Source of the DNA: Ilyobacter polytropus DSM 2926
GTDB lineage: Bacteria > Fusobacteriota > Fusobacteriia > Fusobacteriales > Fusobacteriaceae
Length of the DNA: 64,000 bases
Assembly (NCBI RefSeq): GCF_000165505.1
Contig: NC_014633.1
Location: 62,001 to 126,000, forward strand
Direction: 5' to 3'
Shown in pieces: positions 1 through 12,424 of the stretch. The notes below the pieces were generated by a model. The model was given only the letters and a program-made list of their open reading frames with translations, did not search any database and was not told the origin of the DNA. Position 1 is the stretch's first letter. Every line of letters begins with the position of its first letter. A program made the position numbers and the translations under genes.

Positions 1-538
1 TTGAAATAAGCATTACCACAACCTTATCTTCAGAGATAGAGTAAAGTTCTTTTACCGCCTCTTCGCTAAAACCTATCATAGGGTGCGTAGACACGCCTTT
101 AGATTTTGCCACAAACATAAGAGTCATTGCAAATAGAGAGGCATTTCTCACAGCATAGGCATTTTTTTTAACATCACTATTATAAAGTTTATTTTCACAC
201 ATATCCATATAAGCTTGTAGAGACTCGCTGTTTAGAGTCTTATTTTTTATTTTTTCATCCCATATTGGATTTTCTCTTTTATATCCATTTTTTTTGCCTA
301 CTATAGCTATAGTAACAGGAGCCTCTAAAACTTTTGGCTGATTACATGCTTTTTCATAAAGTTCTTTTCGGGCTTCTGATGATTTTACTATTATTAGTTC
401 CCATGGCTGGGTGTTGAATGCTGATGGAGCTAAAGTCGATAGGTCTATAATTTCCTTTATAAGATTATCAGCAAGCTCTTTGTTTTTATCAAAAAAAGTT
501 GCAGATCTTCTTTCTTTTAATAATTTTTCAAATTCCAT
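1..538 (-). CDS. Nitroreductase family protein, 5' part (truncated by window edge)
   Basis: FMN-dependent oxidoreductases of this family reduce nitro compounds, quinones or flavins with NAD(P)H, usually as cytosolic homodimers. The ATG at 538-536 follows a strong AGGAGG ribosome binding site. The protein opens MEFEKLLKERRS, with the typical early Arg-Arg-Ser that contacts the FMN phosphate. A segment STLAPSAFNTQPWELIIV follows, the family's Ser-xx-Asn-xQPW FMN-site signature. About 179 residues are visible; the C-terminal end lies beyond position 1. The sequence shows family membership well but not the natural substrate. No partner gene is visible, and mntP downstream has its own terminator between them. 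Confidence 0.85.
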   Translation of the reverse strand, partial: MEFEKLLKERRSATFFDKNKELADNLIKEIIDLSTLAPSAFNTQPWELIIVKSSEARKELYEKACNQPKVLEAPVTIAIVGKKNGYKRENPIWDEKIKNKTLNSESLQAYMDMCENKLYNSDVKKNAYAVRNASLFAMTLMFVAKSKGVSTHPMIGFSEEAVKELYSISEDKVVVMLIS

Positions 539-624
539 AGTTAATAACCTCCTAAAATTAAGTTGGATATGTGACTTTACCATTAAAAGGAGGTTTTTCC
601 TTCGAAATTCAATATTTAAAAGTA

Positions 625-652
625 TAAAAAAAGCTGCCTTGAGAGGCAGCTA
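625..652 (-). terminator. Rho-independent terminator after mntP
   Basis: An 8-bp stem (AGCTGCCT at 632-639 pairing with AGGCAGCT at 644-651) is followed on the minus strand by a seven-base T run. It sits directly after the mntP stop codon. Confidence 0.85.
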
Positions 653-655
653 ATT

Positions 656-1216
656 TCACGCTATGTGTTCAAATAATATTTTACATCCCATTCCGATTAA
701 GATAAAGCCTCCTGCATATTCGGCCTTGTAGCCCAAAAGTTGTCCGGCTTTATTTCCCATGTATACTCCTGCAGAGGATATAATAAATGTGATTATTCCG
801 ATGATAAAGATTGTAGAATAAATATTTAATCCTGGAAGAAGAGAAAATGAAAATCCTACTGCTAAGGCATCAATACTGGTAGCAATACCTAGTAATATGA
901 TATTTGAAGAAACATCACATTTTCCTTCAGTTTCACACTTTTGGTTTTCCCAGGCTTCTAAGAGCATTTTCCCCCCAACAAAAGCAAGAAGTCCAAAGGC
1001 TACCCAATGCTCATATTTTGAAATCATGTCATAAAATAGTCCCCCTATAAACCATCCTAAAAGAGGCATAAGAGCCTGAAAAATCCCGAAGACAAAGGCA
1101 ACTCTAAAAATATGATTTATATGGTTTTTCTTCAAGGCCATTCCTTCAGTAAGAGAAACGGCAAAGGCGTCCATCGCCAGACCTACGGAGATAAAAAAAA
1201 GAGTTGAAAAAGTCAT
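656..1216 (-). CDS. mntP: Manganese efflux pump MntP
   Basis: Inner-membrane exporter of Mn(II), protecting the cell from manganese excess. At 186 residues it has the usual family length and shows six hydrophobic segments in two related halves. Each half carries the membrane aspartate motif: GLAMDAFAVS near residue 13-22 and ATSIDALAVG near 111-120. The start ATG is preceded by a run resembling GGGGGA. Many mntP genes are controlled by a yybP-ykoY Mn riboswitch, but I see none of its conserved loops in the roughly 230 bases upstream, so control here is unknown. Identification rests on clear family motifs. Confidence 0.9.
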   Translation of the reverse strand: MTFSTLFFISVGLAMDAFAVSLTEGMALKKNHINHIFRVAFVFGIFQALMPLLGWFIGGLFYDMISKYEHWVAFGLLAFVGGKMLLEAWENQKCETEGKCDVSSNIILLGIATSIDALAVGFSFSLLPGLNIYSTIFIIGIITFIISSAGVYMGNKAGQLLGYKAEYAGGFILIGMGCKILFEHIA

Positions 1217-1447
1217 ATAATCCCCCTATAAATAAAATAAATAAAAATTTTTTGGTTTTAAAAGACAAGCTATAAAAATATTTTACTATAAAATCTTATC
1301 ATAAACAATAAAAAATAGGATAAATAGTCATTTGGTGTATATAAAATCATGGATACCTTAATTGGAATTTTAACTATTTTTGGAGAAACTGCAGTTTTGG
1401 GGAAATAAATAAAAGAGATTTTTTATTGAAAATTAATGAGGAGCTGA

Positions 1448-2551
1448 ATGATTATGAAAAAAAGAGTGTTGGTAGTGACAGGCGGTGGAGATTGCCCCGG
1501 ACTAAATGCAGTGATAAGAGCAATTGTAAAAAGGGCCTCTCAGGAGAAAGATTGGGAAGTTGTCGGCAGTATACAGTCATTTAACGGGGTTTTAAAAGAG
1601 CCTGAAGAGATAGTTATATTAGACAAGAAGGCTGTTGCAGGGATACATTTCAGAGGAGGAACAATAATAGGTACTACAAACAAAGGAGGACCTTTTGCAT
1701 GGCCTGTAAAAAAAGGGGATGGGACATGGACAACTGAGGACAGATCAGATAAGATGATTGAAAAATTGAAAGAGTTGGGTATAGAGGCGGTAATAAGTAT
1801 AGGGGGGGATGGTTCACAAAAGATATCATATGAACTCTATAAAAAAGGACTGAACATAGTAGGAGTTCCAAAGACTATTGACAATGACCTTTTCTCTACA
1901 GATTATACATTTGGCTTTCAGACTGCTGTGCAAATTGCCACAGAATCGGTTGATAAACTGGTAACAACGGCTGCTAGCCACAACAGAGTGCTTATAATGG
2001 AAGTAATGGGAAGAGATGCAGGTTGGATAGCCCTTCATTCCTCTGTAGGAGGAGGAGCAGATGTGTGTATTATACCTGAGATACCATATGATCCGGTCAA
2101 AATTGTAAAGAGATTAAAGGAAAGGTTTGATAATGGGAAAGGGTTTGCACTTATCGTTGTAGCAGAGGGAGCTAAAAGAGTCGGTGGTGAGGTATACAGC
2201 AGGAAAAGCAATGAAGCTGGCTATGAAAACCCCATGCTAGGTGGTGTGGCCTATAAACTGGCAGATGAACTGAAAAAAGCAGGATGTGAGGAAGATATAA
2301 GAGTTACTGTACTAGGTCATCTTCAGAGAGGTGGGACACCTGTGGCCTTTGACAGGGTTCTTGCCACTGAGTTTGGTGTAAAGGCATTTGAATTGGTTCT
2401 AAATAAGGAGTATGGCAAGATGGTATCAGTAAAAAATTCTACAATAACATCTGTACCTATCGAGGAAGCCATATCAAATTATAAATTTGTAGGCAAAAAT
2501 TCCTATTTAGTGCACACTGGAAGGTCTGTAGGAATATGTTTTGGAGATTGA
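1448..2551 (+). CDS. pfkA: 6-phosphofructokinase, mixed ATP/PPi signature
   Basis: Phosphorylates fructose 6-phosphate to fructose 1,6-bisphosphate in glycolysis. The 367-residue cytosolic protein has the family landmarks in order: GGGDCPGLNAVIRA (12-25), GGDGS (119-123), PKTIDND (141-147, catalytic Asp), MEVMGRDAGWIA, and the late LGHLQRGG. Gly122 in GGDGS is the residue typical of ATP users, while Lys142 in PKTIDND is the residue typical of pyrophosphate users or of group III ATP enzymes. The phosphoryl donor is therefore probably ATP but not certain. Two ATGs lie six bases apart behind a GAGGAG site; either could start. The gene is monocistronic, ending at a large inverted repeat. Confidence 0.93.
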   Translation: MIMKKRVLVVTGGGDCPGLNAVIRAIVKRASQEKDWEVVGSIQSFNGVLKEPEEIVILDKKAVAGIHFRGGTIIGTTNKGGPFAWPVKKGDGTWTTEDRSDKMIEKLKELGIEAVISIGGDGSQKISYELYKKGLNIVGVPKTIDNDLFSTDYTFGFQTAVQIATESVDKLVTTAASHNRVLIMEVMGRDAGWIALHSSVGGGADVCIIPEIPYDPVKIVKRLKERFDNGKGFALIVVAEGAKRVGGEVYSRKSNEAGYENPMLGGVAYKLADELKKAGCEEDIRVTVLGHLQRGGTPVAFDRVLATEFGVKAFELVLNKEYGKMVSVKNSTITSVPIEEAISNYKFVGKNSYLVHTGRSVGICFGD

Positions 2552-2561
2552 TATTGATAAA

Positions 2562-2606
2562 AACAAGTTCACCTCTATACGATCAACGTATAGAGGTGAA
2601 CTTGTT
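2562..2606. terminator. Bidirectional terminator, 19-bp perfect inverted repeat
   Basis: Arms at 2562-2580 and 2588-2606 are perfectly complementary over 19 bp with a 7-base loop, between the convergent pfkA and the unknown gene at 2606-3058. The minus-strand exit has a T run; the plus-strand exit is weaker. Confidence 0.8.
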
Positions 2607-3058
2607 TACTGACATAGAATTCTTTTAATTTTCATCGGTTCAATTCTAAAAGGTGATCCCTTTCCCTGGAGAAAATGATGTTTTTCTAAAAGATGCAATG
2701 AAAGGTCTGTATAGATAATAGTTTCTTCAGAGGAGATAAGTTTTAACTGCACAGTTACTTTTTCAAATATTCCGTCTTCAAATGGACATGGAAGGTTTCC
2801 TCTAGCCTCTATAGTCTGTACGATCCATTTATCTTCTATGGTAACAGGTTCCCCTAGAGCATGCTCTCCCTTGTGCATAAGATCCCTCAATAGATCTGAC
2901 ACAGTTTGAAATTTCATACCGAGTCTTATCATCTCTCCTTCATCTCTTGTGATTATTTCGTTTAAGTTTAGTTTTTCATCTCCTAAAAATCCTTCGGCTG
3001 TTATTTTCCCAGGTAGCATATTTGATTGAGCCTTTATCATATACGGGGTCATCTTCAT
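2606..3058 (-). CDS. Unknown protein, last gene of the nqr operon
   Basis: I do not recognise this 150-residue protein. It is soluble, with no signal peptide or membrane segment. Its middle part (about 38-75) is charged, followed by a Cys-containing stretch GNLPCPF near residue 91-97. It begins 17 bases after nqrF behind a GGAGGA site and ends in the big inverted repeat, so it is very likely cotranscribed with the sodium pump. Its place at the end of an nqr operon that lacks nqrA makes a role in assembly, maturation or regulation of the complex possible. It is too short and too different to be NqrA (about 440 residues). Function is open. Confidence 0.75.
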   Translation of the reverse strand: MKMTPYMIKAQSNMLPGKITAEGFLGDEKLNLNEIITRDEGEMIRLGMKFQTVSDLLRDLMHKGEHALGEPVTIEDKWIVQTIEARGNLPCPFEDGIFEKVTVQLKLISSEETIIYTDLSLHLLEKHHFLQGKGSPFRIEPMKIKRILCQ

Positions 3059-3075
3059 TCTAAAAATCCTCCTTT

Positions 3076-4188
3076 CTATGCAAATTTATCATAATAAATT
3101 TTATCTTCAGAGATTCCGTTGCTGTCAAAAACTTCAATACAGGCATTTATCATTCCCGGACTTCCACAGAGATAGCCCTCTTTGCTTTCTATATGAGATG
3201 TTTTTTCTTTTAGATATTTATCCAAAATATCTGTTATGAGGCCAGTTTCTCCAGTCCATTTTTCATCTTCTTGAGGCTCAGACAAGGCTGGAATGAAATG
3301 AAAGTTTTTCCATTTTGCCTCTAGCTCTCTCATCTCCTCCAAGTAAAAAAGATCTTTTAAAGTACGAGCTCCAAAAAAGTACCAAACTTCCCTTTCTGTT
3401 TCGCCCTTTTCAAACATATCATATAAAATAGATTTAAAGGGAGCCATACCAGAGCCTCCTGCAATGCAGATCATAGCAGCATCGGTTTCTTGCTTTTGAA
3501 ATTCACCGAAGGGACCTACAAGCTCTATTTTATCGCCTTCTTTGAGAAAATTATGAACCCATGTTGTGGCAATACCTCCTGGGACCAGTCTTATGAGCAT
3601 CTCAATTTTGTTTTTATCAGAGGGACTAGAAGAGATGGAGTAGGCTCTTTGATTGTAGTCTTTAATTTTTCCGTAGGGAGGAACAATTAGCTGTATATAC
3701 ATTCCAGAAGTAAATTCGATTGTTTCCTCTCCTATATCTACAAGTACTTCCTTTATGTCGTGAGTTATGTTTTTTATACTTAGAACACTTCCTGTAAACT
3801 GCTTTACATTAAAAAGTTCTTCAGGGATCATGATGCTAAGATCTTTTTTTATTTTTACCTGACAGGCCAATCTAGTGTTATTTGCCCTTTCTTCATCTGA
3901 AAGATATGGAAATTCAGTCGGAAGAACGGGTCCTACATCTGTTTCAATTTGGCATTTGCAAGCTCCACAACTTCCTCGTCCTCCGCAGGCAGAGGGGAGG
4001 TATATACCTTCTGAAGACAAAGAGGAGAGAAGTGCTTCTCCGCCTTTTATTTCAAGCTCTTTTTTACCGTTGTTTATATCAATTTTTACATCTCCGTAGT
4101 TATTTACCACCTTATCAACTGCAGATATAAGGGCTGCCAATCCGCCGGCTATTGCCGCCACAGTCAGAGGAGCAATTAAAAAATCCAT
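3076..4188 (-). CDS. nqrF: Na+-translocating NADH dehydrogenase subunit F
   Basis: Electron entry subunit: takes hydride from NADH to FAD and passes electrons to a 2Fe-2S centre. There is one N-terminal membrane helix (about 3-25). A plant-type ferredoxin domain follows with Cys68, Cys74, Cys77 and Cys109 in the CX5CX2C...C pattern. Next is an FAD domain with RAYSIS, then an NAD domain with GGSGMAP and CGSPGM. Its 370 residues are somewhat shorter than Vibrio NqrF (about 407). It lies 12 bases after nqrE behind a GGAGGT site. The subunit type (NqrF rather than RnfB) marks the complex as Nqr-like. In this operon it would feed electrons directly into the NqrB-E membrane part, since no NqrA is encoded nearby. 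Confidence 0.93.
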   Translation of the reverse strand: MDFLIAPLTVAAIAGGLAALISAVDKVVNNYGDVKIDINNGKKELEIKGGEALLSSLSSEGIYLPSACGGRGSCGACKCQIETDVGPVLPTEFPYLSDEERANNTRLACQVKIKKDLSIMIPEELFNVKQFTGSVLSIKNITHDIKEVLVDIGEETIEFTSGMYIQLIVPPYGKIKDYNQRAYSISSSPSDKNKIEMLIRLVPGGIATTWVHNFLKEGDKIELVGPFGEFQKQETDAAMICIAGGSGMAPFKSILYDMFEKGETEREVWYFFGARTLKDLFYLEEMRELEAKWKNFHFIPALSEPQEDEKWTGETGLITDILDKYLKEKTSHIESKEGYLCGSPGMINACIEVFDSNGISEDKIYYDKFA

Positions 4189-4200
4189 TAAAATACCTCC

Positions 4201-4794
4201 CTATTGAACGATAAGCATTCCAGAAAAACCTATAAATGCCATTGCCATAAATCCTATTGTGACCAAAGTAATGCCGGGCCCCTCAAGACCTGCAGGAACA
4301 GGTGAGTTTTTAATTTTCTTTTGTATTGCTGAAAGGGCCATTATAGCAAGCCACCAGCCTAATCCTGAACCAAAAGCATAGGAAGCTGTTTGAATAAAGC
4401 TGTAATTTCTTATTTCTATAAAAAGAGTCACACCCAGGATGGCGCAGTTTACTGTAATCAGAGGCAGAAATATTCCTAGGGCAATATAGAGGCTCGGAGA
4501 AAGACGATCTATTAGCATCTCAAGAATCTGTACTGTAGCTGCAATGACTACTATAAAAACTATAAATCTCAAATAAAGAAGGTCTAATGGAATTAGAATA
4601 TATTTTAAAACTACCCAGTTTATCATAGAGGTAAGAGTAAGAACTCCTGTGACAGCCATACCGAGACCGTTTGATGATGTCATATCCTTTGATATTGATA
4701 TAAAAGAACACATACCTAGGAAATTTGCAAGAAGTATATTACTTGTGAAAATAGAAGCCAAAAAAAGGGTAAAAGGATGTATATCAGGTATCAT
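4201..4794 (-). CDS. nqrE: Na+-translocating NADH dehydrogenase subunit E
   Basis: Integral membrane subunit that, with NqrD, holds an intramembrane iron centre and forms part of the sodium-coupled electron route. The 197-residue protein has six membrane segments. It shows the NqrE-type motif FLGMCSF near residue 25-31 and a second-half motif NCAILGVTLF, with the conserved cysteines that bind the 2Fe-2S cluster between NqrD and NqrE. Length matches NqrE (about 198) and the FLGMC wording favours NqrE over the related RnfA. It sits between nqrD and nqrF in a tight operon (gaps of 15 and 12 bases). Confidence 0.92.
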   Translation of the reverse strand: MIPDIHPFTLFLASIFTSNILLANFLGMCSFISISKDMTSSNGLGMAVTGVLTLTSMINWVVLKYILIPLDLLYLRFIVFIVVIAATVQILEMLIDRLSPSLYIALGIFLPLITVNCAILGVTLFIEIRNYSFIQTASYAFGSGLGWWLAIMALSAIQKKIKNSPVPAGLEGPGITLVTIGFMAMAFIGFSGMLIVQ

Positions 4795-4809
4795 TTTTTT
4801 CCTCCATTT

Positions 4810-5439
4810 TTAATTAGTTTGTTTTGCGGGAATTTCGTTTTTTTCATCCTGTCTCATCATATTTGTTTTGACTATCCATATGAGAATACCAAGGATAAAA
4901 AATGCACTGGGAGCCATGACCATAATAGTCCAAGGAGTAAATTCACTGCTTAAGATTTTTATTCCGAACAAGGTTCCAAATCCCAATAGTTCACGAAAAA
5001 ATGCTATGATCATAAGTACCCACATATATCCTATACCGGAAGTTATACCATCCCAAAAGGAGATGAGAGGAGAATTCGACTGAGCAAAAGCTTCAGCTCG
5101 ACCCATTATAATGCAGTTGGTGATGATTAAACCTACGTATGGTCCGAGAGATTTGCTTATATCCGGAAGATAGGCCCTTAACATTATATCTACTATTATT
5201 ACAAAAAATGCGATGATAAGAGTTTGCATTATCATTCTGACTTTTCTAGGTATATAATTTTTCAGAATGGAAACTGACAAGTTGCTGAAAGCAGTTACAA
5301 AGGTAACTGACACAGTCATTATAAAGGTATTAGTTAGATTGTTGGTAACTGCGAGGGTAGAACATATACCTAATATCTGAACAAAAACAGGGTTGTTGTT
5401 CCATATATTTTCCTTGGCTAAATTTTTAGCGGTATTCAA
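4810..5439 (-). CDS. nqrD: Na+-translocating NADH dehydrogenase subunit D
   Basis: Integral membrane partner of NqrE. The 209-residue protein has six membrane segments and the conserved cysteines ILGICS (about 23-28) and ITNCIIMGRAEAFA (about 106-119), which ligate the shared intramembrane iron-sulfur cluster. The sequence around ITNCI-MGRAEAFA and RELLGFG is strikingly like Vibrio NqrD, supporting Nqr rather than Rnf assignment. The start overlaps the end of nqrC by 4 bases (ATGA-type coupling), pointing to translational coupling. Confidence 0.93.
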   Translation of the reverse strand: MNTAKNLAKENIWNNNPVFVQILGICSTLAVTNNLTNTFIMTVSVTFVTAFSNLSVSILKNYIPRKVRMIMQTLIIAFFVIIVDIMLRAYLPDISKSLGPYVGLIITNCIIMGRAEAFAQSNSPLISFWDGITSGIGYMWVLMIIAFFRELLGFGTLFGIKILSSEFTPWTIMVMAPSAFFILGILIWIVKTNMMRQDEKNEIPAKQTN

Positions 5440-6044
5440 ATCTCACCCCTCCTTTTTAAATTTCTCAGCTGTAAAAGCTTTTTATTGATTATATTTTCTA
5501 CTGATTCACTGGTTCTAGTGGCTCCAGTTATCCCGTCAACCAGGCCATTATCTGAAACAGTATCCCCACGTCCAGTTCCCATAATTATACTTATGTTGTC
5601 TGGAACTTTTTCATCTCTAAACTGATTTAAAAACCACGATTCTTCTATTCTTCCACCTAAGCCTGGAGTTTCAGAATGAGATGTGATCTCTATTCCGATT
5701 ATTTTATCAATGCTACTATTGACAGCAATGACACCAGAAATAGTTCCCCAAAGGCCTTTTCCTGAAATTCTCGAAAGGAAGATGTTTTCATTGTTTATCT
5801 TGGCAGTTAATACTTCCTTATCTTTGAAATCACCTCCAAAAATTTCAGAAAATTTAACCTGTGGATCTTCATTAGGGTTTAATTTTATTCCTGAGGCAGA
5901 TAAATAGGCTCTTGTTTCAGAAATTTTTTGATGTCTTTTTACCCTTTCAGCCGTTCCTTCATAGGCGACAGCAAGAATAAATACAAAAACAAAAGTAATA
6001 ATAAAGCTAAAGGTAACAGTATATATCAGAGAATCTTTTTTCAT
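5436..6044 (-). CDS. nqrC: Na+-translocating NADH dehydrogenase subunit C (covalent FMN)
   Basis: Membrane-anchored subunit carrying covalently bound FMN on the outer face. There is one N-terminal helix (about 8-28) and then a periplasmic FMN-binding domain. The attachment motif DGITGAT ends at Thr176, the expected flavinylation residue. GLGGRI near 128-133 and GRGDTVSDNG before the motif are also family-like. At 202 residues it is shorter than Vibrio NqrC (about 257), closer to RnfG. Flavinylation needs the ApbE transferase, which is not in this window. The start overlaps the nqrB end by 4 bases. Confidence 0.9.
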   Translation of the reverse strand: MKKDSLIYTVTFSFIITFVFVFILAVAYEGTAERVKRHQKISETRAYLSASGIKLNPNEDPQVKFSEIFGGDFKDKEVLTAKINNENIFLSRISGKGLWGTISGVIAVNSSIDKIIGIEITSHSETPGLGGRIEESWFLNQFRDEKVPDNISIIMGTGRGDTVSDNGLVDGITGATRTSESVENIINKKLLQLRNLKRRGEI

Positions 6045-6931
6045 GACTTCACCTCTTTGACTTTTACTTTCCCTATGATTTCATCCATTAAAGGTGCAAA
6101 GGTATTTCCTAAAAGAATTGCAAAACTAGTTCCTTCTGGAAAAAGGGAAAAGCTTCTTATAAGGGCGACAGACAAACCTATGAGAAATCCGTAGAGAAAA
6201 AGGGAATTATTTTTTTTGGGAGATGAAACCGGATCAGTCACCATGAATATAGAGATAAAAAGGAGACTTCCTGAAAAAATACCATATAGGGGGTTAGCAC
6301 CCAATCCAAAGTAATATAAAAAGGTCTGAACCATAAGATAACCGATCAAAGTTGCTCCCATGGATCTCCAGCTGGCTGTTTTGGTATAGAGGAGATATAT
6401 TGCAGCAATTATTATCAGAATTCCTGAACTTTCACCTAGTGAACCGGGCCTAGTACCTAAAAGAAGATCTGTTATCTTTGGAATTCCCCCGTTTCTTAAA
6501 ATTTCAAGGGGGGTTGCACCAGCTGTTCCATCTGTTAGTCCAAAATTTCCGGGAATAAGCCATTTATTTGCCATGTTGGGGAAAGCTATATATATAAAGA
6601 GCCTCCCTGTAATAGCTGGATTAAATATATTACGTCCAAAACCACCATAGGCCATTTTTCCCATAGAGACTCCAAATATTATTCCGATAGCAGCAATCCA
6701 AAGAGGTATTCCCGGTGGCATAGACAGAGAGTATAAAGCACATGTCACGAGAACGGCTTCGGTTACTTTTTTATTCCTTTTTTTTAGGAAGAAATATTCT
6801 GTGGTTATTCCAAAGAAAAAAGAAACAGCAATTAAGCTTATGGCTTTGAGGCCGTATAAATAAATGGATATAATAAAAATGGGTATTAGTGAGTACATTA
6901 CTTTTCTCATCATTATTTGTTTTTGAAACAC
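6041..6931 (-). CDS. nqrB: Na+-translocating NADH dehydrogenase subunit B, short form
   Basis: Membrane subunit with a covalent FMN. The motif DGTAGAT ends at Thr140, matching the flavinylation site of NqrB and RnfD, and FNPAITGRLF near 103-112 is another shared landmark. Multiple membrane helices are visible. At 296 residues it is about 115 shorter than Vibrio NqrB, lacking most of the N-terminal extension that in NqrB helps contact NqrA and quinone. I chose the GTG at 6931-6929 because GGAGGG lies six bases ahead. It is the first gene of the operon. A gene for NqrA, normally just upstream, is absent, and the rRNA operon follows instead. Confidence 0.88.
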   Translation of the reverse strand: MFQKQIMMRKVMYSLIPIFIISIYLYGLKAISLIAVSFFFGITTEYFFLKKRNKKVTEAVLVTCALYSLSMPPGIPLWIAAIGIIFGVSMGKMAYGGFGRNIFNPAITGRLFIYIAFPNMANKWLIPGNFGLTDGTAGATPLEILRNGGIPKITDLLLGTRPGSLGESSGILIIIAAIYLLYTKTASWRSMGATLIGYLMVQTFLYYFGLGANPLYGIFSGSLLFISIFMVTDPVSSPKKNNSLFLYGFLIGLSVALIRSFSLFPEGTSFAILLGNTFAPLMDEIIGKVKVKEVKS

Positions 6932-7171
6932 ATATATCCCTCCAATTCAGTTATTAATTTTTATTTCTATATTAATAATTAATACATACAATTTGAAATA
7001 TTCCTTTGAAAGTTTATAAATATTATTTTTAAGAACTTATTTAGATTGAATCAAATTTTAGCTGTACAAAAGTGAAAAAAGGAAATTTAAAAATAAAAAC
7101 TAGAAATTTTCTTGATATTTATACAGTATTTAAGGCATAATTAAAGACGGGTGAAAAAAATAAAAAAAATG
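6932..7171. other. Intergenic region between nqrB and the rRNA promoter
   Basis: AT-rich divergent spacer between nqrB (minus) and the rRNA operon (plus). It must carry the nqr promoter and any UP element for the rRNA promoter. A-tracts just before 7172 are consistent with an UP element. I see no open reading frame or structured RNA. Confidence 0.4.
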
Positions 7172-7200
7172 TTGACGCATGTTTTCAACTGTGATATTAT
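7172..7200 (+). promoter_or_regulatory. rRNA operon promoter
   Basis: TTGACG (7172-7177) and TATTAT (7195-7200) with exactly 17 bp between. It is preceded by A/T tracts and lies about 160 bases before mature 16S. Confidence 0.8.
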
Positions 7201-7253
7201 ACTCCTTGTGCACGAGAGAGCTGCACAGAGAAAAACAAAAGGACATTAGCAAT

Positions 7254-7266
7254 TAAATAGAGAAGG
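7254..7266 (+). other. 5' arm of 16S precursor processing stem
   Basis: TAAATAGAGAAGG here is the exact reverse complement of CCTTCTCTATTTA at 8902-8914. Together they bracket 16S rRNA and would form the RNase III processing stem of the precursor. Confidence 0.75.
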
Positions 7267-7362
7267 AAGTCAAAATCGTCATCATAGATGACAAAGAAGT
7301 CCAAACAAGATTTGGACACAGTTAGGTGTTAATAATCTCGCAAGAGATTTAAATAAACTTTT

Positions 7363-8884
<1,522 letters not shown>

Positions 8885-8959
8885 CTAAGGAGCACAGACG
8901 ACCTTCTCTATTTATTTGGTATTGTTCTTTCCTGTAAAGGTTTGAATAATTACTGAGAT

Positions 8960-8983
8960 GGACATTGGAAACTATATAGTAGA
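8960..8983 (+). other. 5' arm of 23S precursor processing stem
   Basis: This 24-base stretch is complementary to 12021-12044 with only two mismatches in the middle. The arms bracket mature 23S and would form its RNase III processing stem. Confidence 0.75.
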
Positions 8984-9086
8984 GAAATCAACATAAAATT
9001 TTTTTTCTGAAGAAATTTTCGAGGATGGATTTATTTCATTCGAAGTAAAATTTGTCAAGAAAGAGAGTTAGCTGATGAACAATTTA

Positions 9087-12017
<2,931 letters not shown>

Positions 12018-12090
12018 AAATCTACTATATAGTTTTGAATGTCCATGACAGACAAAAGAATATGATATCAATATATAAATGTTGATAACA

Positions 12091-12208
12091 GCTTGGTGAG
12101 AATAGCTGTAGGGGTACACCTGGTCACATTCCGAACCCAGAAGTTAAGCCTGCATACGCTGAAAGTACTTGAGGGGCAGCCCTCTGGGAGGATAGGTACT
12201 TGCCAAGC
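12091..12208 (+). rRNA. rrf: 5S ribosomal RNA
   Basis: About 118 bases, with terminal helix GCTTGG / CCAAGC and the conserved CCGAACCC segment. It lies 73 bases after 23S and 12 bases before tRNA-Asn. Exact ends are estimated from the closing helix. Confidence 0.92.
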
Positions 12209-12220
12209 TTTTAAATATGT

Positions 12221-12296
12221 GCTTCCATAGCTCAGTTGGTAGAGCGCGCGACTGTTAATCGCGTTGTCGCTGGTTCGAGTCCAGCTGGAAGCGCCA
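12221..12296 (+). tRNA. tRNA-Asn (anticodon GUU)
   Basis: Cloverleaf with acceptor GCTTCCA / TGGAAGC, discriminator G at 12293 and encoded CCA at 12294-12296. Anticodon GTT is at 12254-12256. It is the last gene of the rRNA operon and the cognate tRNA of the asnB/asnS T-box-like leaders downstream. Confidence 0.97.
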
Positions 12297-12363
12297 TTTT
12301 TTTATTTTTTGGACTTTTTAAAGTAGTTATAGAAATTTGTGAAAAATTACTTTTTAAGAAAAC

Positions 12364-12391
12364 TTTGCTAAACATTAATTTATGGTATAAT
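12364..12391 (+). promoter_or_regulatory. Probable promoter of the SEDS gene
   Basis: TATAAT at 12386-12391, with TTTGCT or TTGCTA about 15-16 bp upstream, and the start codon 34 bases downstream. Confidence 0.5.
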
Positions 12392-12424
12392 TACATAAAA
12401 AATTCATGACTGGAGTGTGAATGG

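Noticed and set aside
2562..2606. Insertion sequence end or recombination site
   Set aside because: The inverted repeat sits between convergent genes and behaves as a terminator; no transposase or target duplication.
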